A program made the position numbers and the translations under genes. A stretch of DNA of 9,819 nt, taken from contig JAFSOW010000031.1 of the NCBI GenBank assembly GCA_017443165.1, positions 1-9,819 on the forward strand, read 5' to 3'. The number at the start of each line of letters is the position of its first letter. Position 1 is the first letter of the stretch. The stretch comes from Acidaminococcaceae bacterium. GTDB taxonomy: Bacteria; Bacillota; Negativicutes; Acidaminococcales; Acidaminococcaceae. The notes beneath the pieces were generated by a model. That model ran no database searches, was not told where the DNA came from, and saw only the letters and a program-made list of their open reading frames with translations. This document shows positions 1-6,619 of this stretch, piece after piece.

Positions 1-1575
1 ATTGCCAGGATGAAAGATTTTATTGAAGATGAACGGTGGCATAGCGAAAGGCTCCTTGTCCTGTACGGTCTTCCGGAAACCGGAAAGGATATGCTGGCAA
101 AACAAATCCTGAGTTATTACAGGAATTCTGTAAAATGTTCCGTCTATGAAGTTGAGGAAACGGATACGATGGAAGACATTTATCAGCTTTTGGAGCGTAT
201 CCAGGAACAAGACAAAGACAGGGTGCGGCAGATAATTTGGTTTCGGGAGATAACCCGTGTTAAAGATTTCATTAGAAGATCGGCCTGCCTTCCTGATATA
301 TTTGCAACATATTTTCGGGTTATCATTGTATCAGGTACTGATTCCTTTACGTTTTATAATGCAGGGAACGATGAACTGTTTGACAGGACGACTGACATAC
401 ATACAACGTATATCTCGTTTACGGAGCATTGCCGTCTGCTTGGGTCCAAAAGTTTAGATGATTATATTCATTACGGCGGGTTGTTGAATCCATCTGGTGA
501 AAGGGTTGTGCATGATTATGACAGCGCTTATCAGTACGTGGACAAATACATTGCCGAAAACATTTATCGGAGCACACGTTCCGGCTGCCGGTTTGACCGG
601 TATGAGCCGTTGAAGGGGTTGCCGCTGTCTGATTTAAAGATGTTTGTGCATGGAATCCTCTCGCTTTGCAGCGGCGTGTTTGCGAAAGATAAGGCGCAGG
701 CGTTATTGAAAAAGGTTGCAGAAGATGAGAATCGCCCGGTCCATGAAATACTGGATTTTATTGAAGACGGATTCTTTTCCGGTCTTGATGCGGGATGTTC
801 TTCCCGGGAAGTAAGTGAGGAATTCTTGGCTGCGATCAGCGTGATTGCCGGAAACCGGAAGCTACGTTTGGAGCTTAACATGGCTTGTTGTTTTGACGAG
901 GTGCTGCGGCGGATGGATGTAGTGTCTGTTTTCAGACAGGTAAATTTTATATTTGAAGACGGCAGCTGGAAAATCAAGAGGCGAACGTATCCCTATCATG
1001 TTATCCAACCAGCTGTCAGATACTGGTATTTGCAAAAGGGCAGGGAATTCATAGAGGACTATAGGTATTATAATGAGATTTCTGAAGATGGCAGAAAAAC
1101 CATTTCCAGAGCTCTGGGTGCGAAAATTGACAGGCTCATGGTGGCGGAGACTGTTTTGCATGACGTTGGTTGTATTTTGTCAACGGTTTTCCGTAAGAAT
1201 TGGCTTGGCAGGGACAAGCGGTTTGAAGTTTTCAGGGCAGAGTTCCGAAAAGATGGCTGTTTATATGGCTGTTACGATTTGGTTGTACATGATTGGGAAA
1301 CATTATCTCATTGGGGATTCGTTATAAATAACGGCTTTGAAGCTTCTTCCGAGGATGACAGGCTGTTTTCCGACAGGGAGTTACAGGAAAAACTGCAAAA
1401 GCAGTTTGGCCGTTGTAACAATGTAGCTGTTTTATACAAAGGAAAATCTTCAATCAGTCGTTTTGGCACAGTATATTTGAATATTTATGATTTCTTGTCA
1501 TCCTTGGAAAGCAATCGTGACATGGGAAAGGTTTTCAAGGAATTGTTGGAAGGGATTTCGAAGTTAGATAAATAA
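1..1575 (+). CDS. AAA/DUF4143-like P-loop ATPase with degenerate motifs, probably 5'-truncated by the window
   Basis: Large P-loop protein of the class that pairs an N-terminal AAA domain with a C-terminal PD-(D/E)xK-like region. Numbering starts at the ATG at 10. Residues 15-27 (LLVLYGLPETGKD) occupy the Walker A position, 74-81 (QIIWFREI) the Walker B position and 103-111 (RVIIVSGTD) the following strand. The segment around 126-146 (DRTTDI...ISFTEHCRLLG) matches the conserved part after it. Family members usually read GKT or GKS in Walker A and DE in Walker B; here they read GKD and RE. The C-terminal WGFVINNG (435-442) sits where relatives carry an E-x-K motif. It may therefore be a regulatory or scaffold pseudo-ATPase. 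The frame is open to base 1, no ribosome binding site precedes the ATG at 10, and relatives as I recall them have more residues before this point, so the true start is probably upstream. The stop at 1573 is 12 bases before the next start. Family call fairly sure; biological role unknown. Confidence 0.8.
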   Translation: MARMKDFIEDERWHSERLLVLYGLPETGKDMLAKQILSYYRNSVKCSVYEVEETDTMEDIYQLLERIQEQDKDRVRQIIWFREITRVKDFIRRSACLPDIFATYFRVIIVSGTDSFTFYNAGNDELFDRTTDIHTTYISFTEHCRLLGSKSLDDYIHYGGLLNPSGERVVHDYDSAYQYVDKYIAENIYRSTRSGCRFDRYEPLKGLPLSDLKMFVHGILSLCSGVFAKDKAQALLKKVAEDENRPVHEILDFIEDGFFSGLDAGCSSREVSEEFLAAISVIAGNRKLRLELNMACCFDEVLRRMDVVSVFRQVNFIFEDGSWKIKRRTYPYHVIQPAVRYWYLQKGREFIEDYRYYNEISEDGRKTISRALGAKIDRLMVAETVLHDVGCILSTVFRKNWLGRDKRFEVFRAEFRKDGCLYGCYDLVVHDWETLSHWGFVINNGFEASSEDDRLFSDRELQEKLQKQFGRCNNVAVLYKGKSSISRFGTVYLNIYDFLSSLESNRDMGKVFKELLEGISKLDK

Positions 1576-1576
1576 T

Positions 1577-1582
1577 AGGTGA
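1577..1582 (+). promoter_or_regulatory. Ribosome binding site of PPP-type phosphatase A
   Basis: AGGTGA lies 5 bases before the ATG at 1588. It decides the start: the in-frame GTG at 1579 falls inside this site. The paralogue downstream also begins at the equivalent methionine. Confidence 0.6.
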
Positions 1583-1587
1583 TTTCT

Positions 1588-2307
1588 ATGCAGTATAGGA
1601 GTATCCTCGCTGTGGGTGATATCCATGGCATGTACCAAAAGTTACTATCACTGATGGATCAGGTACAATTCAATCCTGCTGAAGATCTGCTGGTCTTTCT
1701 TGGCGATTATATTGACAGGGGTCCGCAATCGCTGGAATGTCTGGACTATGTGATGGATTTATGCAAACAATTTCCGGAGAGGGTTATCCCGTTGCTTGGG
1801 AACCACGAGGCAATGTGCTTGAACTATTATGATTACGAACTGCATAAACGTTCCCTAATGGATAATTTTGGCAAACAGATGGTTTTGGTATGGTTGGACA
1901 ATGGTGGAACAGATACACACAGGCAATTTCAGAAGTTGAAAAGATCTGAGCTGCAGAAACGGTTGCGTTGGATAAGGACGCTTTCCAATCATTATCATGT
2001 CGGTGATTACTATTTCTGCCATGCGGGGATCCAGCCCTTTATCCCGTTGGAAAAACAACGGGAAAGAGATTTGCTTTGGATTCGGGAAGGCTTCTTTGAA
2101 CTGTACGATGGTCGGAATGGCACGATTGTAGTGGGACATACACCGACGCTGGTCTTGAAGAAAAAACATTGGATGGATTCTGATACGCCGCCGAATACAC
2201 CGCAGTTTTTGGAGAACAACATTATTCTCTGCGATACAGGCGCATGCATGGATGGCGGCAAGTTAAGCTGCGTGGATGTGCTGACTAGAAAGTATTGGCA
2301 GACATAA
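1588..2307 (+). CDS. PPP-type calcineurin-like metallophosphatase A
   Basis: A 239-aa dinuclear metal phosphatase of the PPP superfamily, the group holding ApaH, PrpA/PrpE and the phage lambda phosphatase. All signature blocks are present: GDIHG (10-14), GDYIDRG (39-45), GNHE (71-74), metal-ligand histidine in FCHAG (H145) and GHTP (183-186). Known relatives hydrolyse phosphoserine/threonine or tyrosine, Ap4A-type dinucleotides or nucleotide caps; sequence alone does not choose among these. No signal peptide or membrane segment is visible, so it is probably cytoplasmic. It starts 12 bases after the ATPase-like gene and looks co-transcribed with it. The gene at 3741 is a paralogue, roughly 60% identical by eye, with the same motif spacing up to residue 140 or so. 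A GTG at 1579 would add three residues but is disfavoured. Confidence 0.92.
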   Translation: MQYRSILAVGDIHGMYQKLLSLMDQVQFNPAEDLLVFLGDYIDRGPQSLECLDYVMDLCKQFPERVIPLLGNHEAMCLNYYDYELHKRSLMDNFGKQMVLVWLDNGGTDTHRQFQKLKRSELQKRLRWIRTLSNHYHVGDYYFCHAGIQPFIPLEKQRERDLLWIREGFFELYDGRNGTIVVGHTPTLVLKKKHWMDSDTPPNTPQFLENNIILCDTGACMDGGKLSCVDVLTRKYWQT

Positions 2308-2334
2308 AAAGGAGAACCACGGGACAGATTATTT

Positions 2335-2340
2335 GGGGGG
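2335..2340 (+). promoter_or_regulatory. G-rich ribosome binding site of the 135-aa unknown gene
   Basis: GGGGGG lies 7 bases before the ATG at 2348. It favours that ATG over the in-frame TTG at 2333, which partly overlaps the G-run. Confidence 0.45.
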
Positions 2341-2347
2341 CATAAAA

Positions 2348-2755
2348 ATGGAAGCAGCAGAAAAGGTCAGTATCGCGCTGTTTGACGGGTTTACATTTAT
2401 GCAAGACGTGCCGGACGGATGTCTGGACGAGTACGCCAAGACGGATTTTTCCAATCGGCGGGCGTTCGCAAGATGGCTGGAACAGCATGGGAAAGAATTC
2501 CTGTATGACGGTACAGAAAAGATATCTCCGTACCCATATTATATTTACTATAAAGGAAAGGATAATCAGTTTGTTTTCCGTGTCGCCATTGTGCCTGTAG
2601 ACTTGTCCCGCCCTTGGCTCATACACTGGACTGGCGGAAGAGAAAAAATCTGGTATCTGAACCAGACAGATGAGTACAACCAGGTGAAACCGTGCGTTGA
2701 GCCGCAGGTCGTATCCTATGGGTTGGGCGGCGATACCTGCGTGGTTAGGAAATAG
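2348..2755 (+). CDS. Unrecognised 135-aa soluble protein inside the phosphoesterase operon
   Basis: I do not recognise a family. The product is a mixed, soluble-looking protein rich in aromatic residues. It has a hydrophobic opening strand (VSIALFDGFTFM), a lysine/tyrosine-rich middle (SPYPYYIYYKGKDNQFVFRV) and a Trp-rich segment (PWLIHWTGGREKIWYL). It has no transmembrane helix, no signal peptide and no metal-binding Cys/His cluster. The alternating hydrophobic strands suggest a small beta-rich fold. It sits 40 bases after phosphatase A and 14 bases before the DHH gene, so it is very probably in the same transcript and could be a binding or adaptor subunit; that role is inference. Coding is supported by an uninterrupted frame that fills the space between its neighbours and by a plausible ribosome binding site. 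Confidence 0.75.
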   Translation: MEAAEKVSIALFDGFTFMQDVPDGCLDEYAKTDFSNRRAFARWLEQHGKEFLYDGTEKISPYPYYIYYKGKDNQFVFRVAIVPVDLSRPWLIHWTGGREKIWYLNQTDEYNQVKPCVEPQVVSYGLGGDTCVVRK

Positions 2756-2769
2756 AGAGAGGAACTTTT

Positions 2770-3741
2770 ATGTATAAGTTATTGACGCATACGGATCTTG
2801 ACGGGGTGAGCTGCGCCGTCCTTGCCAAACTGGCATGGGGTGAAAATGTTGACGTAACATTTTGCCACAATCCGGCGGATGTGACCCAATACCTGTTGAA
2901 AAAATATAATGAAAAAGTTTGGCTGGAATATGGCATGATTTATGTCACAGACCTCAGTTTCGACGCGGATATTTTGAGAGACTGTAAGATATATAAAGAT
3001 ATCCTTCGCCTGTTTGACCATCACGGGACGGCGGTGGAACCGTTCAGGCCCTATTTTAAATGGGCTACGGTGGAAGTAGAGAAAGACGGACGGCTCACCT
3101 GCGGCACAGAACTGTTCTATCAGTATCTTTTGAAAAAAGGATTAGTTGGCAACCGGGATTTCTTTGTGGAGCAGGTACGCCTGTTTGACACATGGGACTG
3201 GTATAAAGGAAGAAGTAATCTTCCGAAGTACCTGTCCAATATCGTATTAAAACTGGGGCTGCAGTATTTCCTGCGGACGTTTACAGAACGGTTGAGAAGC
3301 CGGGACGTGAATGAACTGAACGTCTTCAACCAGTACGAACGGGATATCCTGTTGTATGACGAGGACAGGGAAAAGAAGGATGTGGGTTCTTTCCTGAAAC
3401 AAACCTATATATGCGACGTGGAAAGTGAAGACATATGCCCCGATGAAACACAGTTCAAGGTCGGAATTGTCTTCAACAGCAGTTTTTATTCCTCTGTGCT
3501 GGGCAATGATATGTGCCGCGATCTGGGCGTAGATATTGCGTTCATGGTGAACCTGAACCGTGGGCGGGTGGAAGTGCGGACCGCAAGGGAAGATATCGAC
3601 ATTGGCTCATTGATGCAGACGTTTTATGCTGGCGGTGGGCACCGGAAAGCGGCTGGTGGCGTGTTGGATATTACGGAATACGTCATCAAAAAATGCCTGG
3701 GAAGGATTGGAAGCGTAAAGAAAATTGAGCAGGTAAAGTGA
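2770..3741 (+). CDS. DHH/DHHA1-family phosphoesterase
   Basis: A 323-aa protein of the DHH superfamily, which includes NrnA-type oligoribonucleases, RecJ and cyclic-dinucleotide phosphodiesterases. The manganese-binding motifs run in order: HTDLDG (7-12), D61 in VTDLSFD, the DHH signature in LFDHHGT (81-87), an Asp in LFDTWDWY (D140 or D143), and the C-terminal DHHA1 substrate motif GGGHRKAAGG (288-297). At 323 aa it has the NrnA-like two-domain size, without the PAS/GGDEF membrane part of GdpP or the extra domains of RecJ. Relatives remove mononucleotides from short oligonucleotides or cleave pApA, so a nanoRNA or linear dinucleotide substrate is reasonable but unproven. A purine-rich ribosome binding site (AGAGAGG, 2757-2763) precedes the ATG. 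Its TGA overlaps the next ATG by one base (TGATG), implying coupled translation with phosphatase B. Confidence 0.93.
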   Translation: MYKLLTHTDLDGVSCAVLAKLAWGENVDVTFCHNPADVTQYLLKKYNEKVWLEYGMIYVTDLSFDADILRDCKIYKDILRLFDHHGTAVEPFRPYFKWATVEVEKDGRLTCGTELFYQYLLKKGLVGNRDFFVEQVRLFDTWDWYKGRSNLPKYLSNIVLKLGLQYFLRTFTERLRSRDVNELNVFNQYERDILLYDEDREKKDVGSFLKQTYICDVESEDICPDETQFKVGIVFNSSFYSSVLGNDMCRDLGVDIAFMVNLNRGRVEVRTAREDIDIGSLMQTFYAGGGHRKAAGGVLDITEYVIKKCLGRIGSVKKIEQVK

Positions 3742-4478
3742 TGGACTATAAACGTATTCTCGCCGTAGGGGATATCCACGGAATGTATGACAAGTTAATA
3801 GCGTTGATAGAACAGGTGCAGTTTTCCCCGGTGGAAGATTTGCTGATTTTCCTTGGGGATTACATTGACAGAGGACCGAAATCCTTGGAATGCCTGGATT
3901 ATGTGATGAATCTTCAGCAACAGTATCCAGAACGGGTGGTGTGCCTTAAAGGCAACCATGAGGCTATGTGTGTGAATTATTATTGGTTCAAGGCTGATAA
4001 AATCGGATTCATATTAGCAGGGAAAGATTTGCAAGCTGCCCTCATGTGGTCAGGCAATGGGGGCAAAGAAACTAAAAAGCAATTTACGAAATTAAAAAAG
4101 CCTGAACTTCAGGCACGATTGAGTTGGATGCGCAAGTTGCCAAATTGCTATCAGATAGAAGATTTTTATTTTTGCCATGCGGGGATTGCCCCCAAAGTTT
4201 CCTTGAGGGAACAACGGGAGCAGGATTTATTATGGATTCGCGATGAATTTTTTGATTGGTATGACGGATGCGATGGAACAATTGTTGTCGGGCATACACC
4301 TGTCCAGTATTGGTATTGCCAAGAGGGCGAGCTTCCTAATACGCCGCAATTTTTAAAAAGCCATATCATTATGTGTGATACTGGGGCATATATGGACGGC
4401 ATGCCGCTTAACAGTCGCATAGTGTCCGGCAAATTAAGCTGTGTGGATGTGTTAAGCAAAATGTTTTGGCAGGCGTAA
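3741..4478 (+). CDS. PPP-type calcineurin-like metallophosphatase B
   Basis: A 245-aa paralogue of the phosphatase encoded at 1588, with every catalytic block kept: GDIHG (10-14), GDYIDRG (39-45), GNHE (71-74), FCHAG (H146) and GHTP (184-187). It differs from copy A in the middle (about 83-112), in the loop after GHTP, and by nine extra residues (MPLNSRIVS, after the MDG at 218-220) just before the shared C-terminal block GKLSCVDVL. These are the places where substrate choice might have diverged. The ATG at 3741 overlaps the DHH stop by one base and is preceded by AGGTAAAG (3731-3738). The in-frame GTG at 3738 is a less likely start. Divergence between the copies argues for an old duplication with both kept, not a recent tandem repeat. 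Confidence 0.92.
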   Translation: MDYKRILAVGDIHGMYDKLIALIEQVQFSPVEDLLIFLGDYIDRGPKSLECLDYVMNLQQQYPERVVCLKGNHEAMCVNYYWFKADKIGFILAGKDLQAALMWSGNGGKETKKQFTKLKKPELQARLSWMRKLPNCYQIEDFYFCHAGIAPKVSLREQREQDLLWIRDEFFDWYDGCDGTIVVGHTPVQYWYCQEGELPNTPQFLKSHIIMCDTGAYMDGMPLNSRIVSGKLSCVDVLSKMFWQA

Positions 4479-4547
4479 CGAGGGGAATATGCTAAGGCCG
4501 GATGTGAACCGATTGTTGCGTTTGAGGAAGTGTTTAAAGATTTTTTG
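4479..4547 (+). pseudogene. Possible leftover 3' end of a lost gene between phosphatase B and small phosphoesterase A
   Basis: Directly after the stop of phosphatase B, the same frame runs open for 22 codons and ends at a TAA (4545-4547) that abuts the ribosome binding site of the next gene. The peptide ends AGCEPIVAFEEVFKDFL, which looks like a natural protein C-terminus, but no usable start codon exists in this frame. One reading is that it is the tail of a deleted gene. Another is that the space is an unused leader, or part of an N-terminal extension of the next gene read in a different frame from an ATG at 4489. Short and unproven. Confidence 0.25.
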
Positions 4548-4548
4548 T

Positions 4549-4555
4549 AAGGAGG
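4549..4555 (+). promoter_or_regulatory. Strong ribosome binding site of small phosphoesterase A
   Basis: AAGGAGG lies 5 bases before the ATG at 4561. It sets that ATG as the start rather than the in-frame ATG at 4489, which would add 24 basic residues absent from the paralogue. Confidence 0.75.
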
Positions 4556-4560
4556 CCCGA

Positions 4561-5097
4561 ATGATCTATTTCACATCAGATTTACATTTCTGGCATAAGA
4601 ATGCCATTATATATACCAACCGTCCTTTTGAGACGGTGGAAAAGATGAACGAAAAGTTAATAGAATACTGGAATAAGACTGTCCATGCGAATGACGAAGT
4701 GTATATCCTGGGTGACGTGACCATGGTACGCCCAGGACGGGCGACGGAAATCATTTCCCGGTTGAAGGGCCGGAAGTACCTGCTTATGGGAAACCATGAC
4801 TATTTTGCCAGGGAAAAGCAGTTTGAACCGGCGGCCTGCGGCATTGAGTGGGTAAAGATGTACCATGAGCTGCACTGGCAGAACCGGACGTTTGTTTTGT
4901 GCCATTATCCTTTCCTCAGTTGGAACAAGGTCAGCCATGGCTCATACAACTTGCATGGGCACCTGCACAGTTCACAGGAATATAATCTGCTAAACCAGGA
5001 CAAAGGTCGCCGCCAGTTTGATGTAGGCGTGGATGCCAATGGTTTTAAACCGGTAAGTTTGGAATCAATCGTGACGTTTTTTGAGGGAATAAAATGA
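4561..5097 (+). CDS. Small calcineurin-like phosphoesterase A (COG4186-like)
   Basis: A 178-aa single-domain metallophosphoesterase of the small family I associate with COG4186 (predicted phosphoesterase or phosphohydrolase). Metal ligands are all visible: DLH (7-9) in MIYFTSDLHF, GDVT (D52), GNHD (77-80), H115 in VLCHYP, and GHLH (133-136). The conserved tail DVGVDAN (154-160) is typical of this family. No biochemical substrate is established for this subgroup as far as I know. It is intracellular, with no export signal. The gene at 6068 is a paralogue, about half identical by eye. The stop overlaps the histidine-phosphatase start by four bases (ATGA), so the two are likely co-translated. 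Its coding sequence uses more G/C at third positions than the paralogue, so the two copies have had different base-composition histories. Confidence 0.92.
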   Translation: MIYFTSDLHFWHKNAIIYTNRPFETVEKMNEKLIEYWNKTVHANDEVYILGDVTMVRPGRATEIISRLKGRKYLLMGNHDYFAREKQFEPAACGIEWVKMYHELHWQNRTFVLCHYPFLSWNKVSHGSYNLHGHLHSSQEYNLLNQDKGRRQFDVGVDANGFKPVSLESIVTFFEGIK

Positions 5098-6071
5098 TAA
5101 AGAAAAAGAACCGGAAGCCGGTGGGGACAATCCCTCACTATGTAAAGCATAAAGATGTTTGGCGCGTAAGGCTATCTGAGAGGAAAGGAAATCCGTTGTT
5201 CTTCTCCGTAGAAGAAGGCCCGCTGCTATATGTGGTCGGAGAGTATATCAAGGACGGGCTGTTTTATCCTTTCTGGTCGGGACAGTCACGGGACTGGCAT
5301 GAACATGCTCATACGTTTGAGGATGTGGTGGAATGGTTATTACGGAATCCATTTATGTTCAGTATCAATGGGTTTGAGGAGTATTATTCGAATCAGGAAC
5401 AACGGATTCTGCAGAAATTGCAGGAAAAACTGGTTGCGGACTTAGGGCATAAAGCCAACATAGAAACGGAGAAGAATAGTAAAAACATCATCCTGATCCG
5501 GCATGGAGAAAGCTCGGCTAATGCCGGTTTACCTACATCTGACCCGGAAGATATCCCGCTGACAGAAAAAGGGAAAGAGCAGGCGGAAGGAGTTGTGAAG
5601 AAAATTCCGTTCTATCCTAAGATGATTATAGCTTCGCCTTTTGTCCGGGCGTGCCGTACTGCAGAGCCGACGGTTCAAAGGTTTACGGACAGCAAGTTTG
5701 AGGTTTGGCCTGAGGTGCGGGAGTTTACCTACCTTGCACCTGTAACCTGTATTGGAACGACAACAGAGGAAAGAAAAGCGCGGGTCGCTGCCTATTGGGA
5801 TGCGGCGGATCCGGATTATGTTGACGGGGAAGGAGCAGAAAGCTTCCGGCAGTTTATGGAGCGTGTCAGGGTTACGCTGCAAAAGTTAAAGGAGTTTCCC
5901 TGTAACAATATTGTTGTCTTCAGCCATGAACAATTCATTCGGGCTCTTTTAATGGAACAGGGAGATTCAGCTTTTCAAAACGCCGACATGATTGAAAAGA
6001 TGCGGCTGTTTCGTTGTGGGAGAAGGATTGCCAATGCGGAAATAAATTGGCTTAAAGGATTAAAAAAATGA
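5094..6071 (+). CDS. Histidine phosphatase (phosphoglycerate-mutase-like) with an extra N-terminal domain
   Basis: A 325-aa two-part protein. The C-terminal part (about 131-325) is a branch-1 histidine phosphatase: LIRHGES (134-140) carries the nucleophile H137 and R136, SPFVRACRTA (181-190) the second arginine, E207/E210 the acid region and VFSHEQ (275-280) the second catalytic histidine H278. Such enzymes act on phosphosugars, small phosphate esters, nucleotides or phosphoproteins. The first ~120 residues match no domain I know. They are basic at the start (MIKKKNRK), then mixed with many aromatic residues (YIKDGLFYPFWSGQSRDWHEH), ending in a probable helix (101-117) that links to the catalytic part. 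This region may recognise a substrate or partner. The start overlaps the previous stop (ATGA), with GAGGGA at 5083-5088 as ribosome binding site, and the stop overlaps the next start in the same way. Confidence 0.9.
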   Translation: MIKKKNRKPVGTIPHYVKHKDVWRVRLSERKGNPLFFSVEEGPLLYVVGEYIKDGLFYPFWSGQSRDWHEHAHTFEDVVEWLLRNPFMFSINGFEEYYSNQEQRILQKLQEKLVADLGHKANIETEKNSKNIILIRHGESSANAGLPTSDPEDIPLTEKGKEQAEGVVKKIPFYPKMIIASPFVRACRTAEPTVQRFTDSKFEVWPEVREFTYLAPVTCIGTTTEERKARVAAYWDAADPDYVDGEGAESFRQFMERVRVTLQKLKEFPCNNIVVFSHEQFIRALLMEQGDSAFQNADMIEKMRLFRCGRRIANAEINWLKGLKK

Positions 6072-6601
6072 TTTATTTTACTTCTGACTTACATTTTTAC
6101 CATGAAAAAATTATTCACCACTGTAACCGTCCGTTTCGTGACGCACAGGAGATGAATGAAAAATTAATACAGAATTGGAACTCCATTGTTGCTCCGGAAG
6201 ATGAGGTTTATGTACTTGGCGATGTTACCATGAAAGGGCCGGAGCAGGCTTTTGCTGTGTTGTCCCGTTTATCCGGAAAGAAATATTTGATACGGGGGAA
6301 CCATGATTACTTTATAGACAATCACGAATGGCAGAATTATTCCTGGGTGTTCCAATGGGTAAAAGATTATTACGAACTCATTTGGAAAAACCAGAAGTTC
6401 GTGCTTTTCCATTACCCGATAGCGGAATGGGCGGACTATTACAAAGGCGCCATCCACCTGCATGGGCACCAGCATAACAGGGCTGTGTATAACCATCAAC
6501 AGAAGCAGGCAGGATTACGGCGCTACGACGTGGGCGTGGATGCAAATGAGTTTAGGCCGGTCAGCGCAGAACAGATATTAAAGATGGTTTGGGATAATTA
6601 A
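6068..6601 (+). CDS. Small calcineurin-like phosphoesterase B (COG4186-like)
   Basis: A 177-aa paralogue of the product of the 4561 gene with the same start (MIYFTSDLHF) and full motif set: DLH (7-9), GDVT (D52), GNHD (77-80), H115 in VLFHYP, GHQH (133-136) and DVGVDAN (154-160). The region between GNHD and the VLFHYP strand (about 83-108) and the stretch 119-130 are the most divergent between copies and likely line the active site. The ATG overlaps the preceding stop by four bases, with AAGGA at 6055-6059 as ribosome binding site. It is the last gene of the operon; a terminator-like hairpin starts 19 bases after its stop. Confidence 0.92.
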   Translation: MIYFTSDLHFYHEKIIHHCNRPFRDAQEMNEKLIQNWNSIVAPEDEVYVLGDVTMKGPEQAFAVLSRLSGKKYLIRGNHDYFIDNHEWQNYSWVFQWVKDYYELIWKNQKFVLFHYPIAEWADYYKGAIHLHGHQHNRAVYNHQQKQAGLRRYDVGVDANEFRPVSAEQILKMVWDN

Positions 6602-6619
6602 TATTGTCTATAAAATTAG

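Noticed and set aside
564..977. Open frame of 137 codons on the - strand inside the ATPase-like gene
   Set aside because: Shadow of the + strand gene: no ribosome binding site, serine-rich composition typical of antisense frames, and no recognisable motif.
1579..1587. GTG start for PPP-type phosphatase A
   Set aside because: The codon lies within the AGGTGA ribosome binding site of the ATG at 1588.
4489..4560. 24-residue basic N-terminal extension of small phosphoesterase A from an ATG at 4489
   Set aside because: The ATG at 4561 has a far better ribosome binding site, and the paralogue at 6068 starts at exactly the equivalent MIYFTSDLHF.
4657..5150. - strand open frames under small phosphoesterase A
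   Set aside because: Antisense to an enzyme with complete catalytic motifs; no independent evidence of coding.
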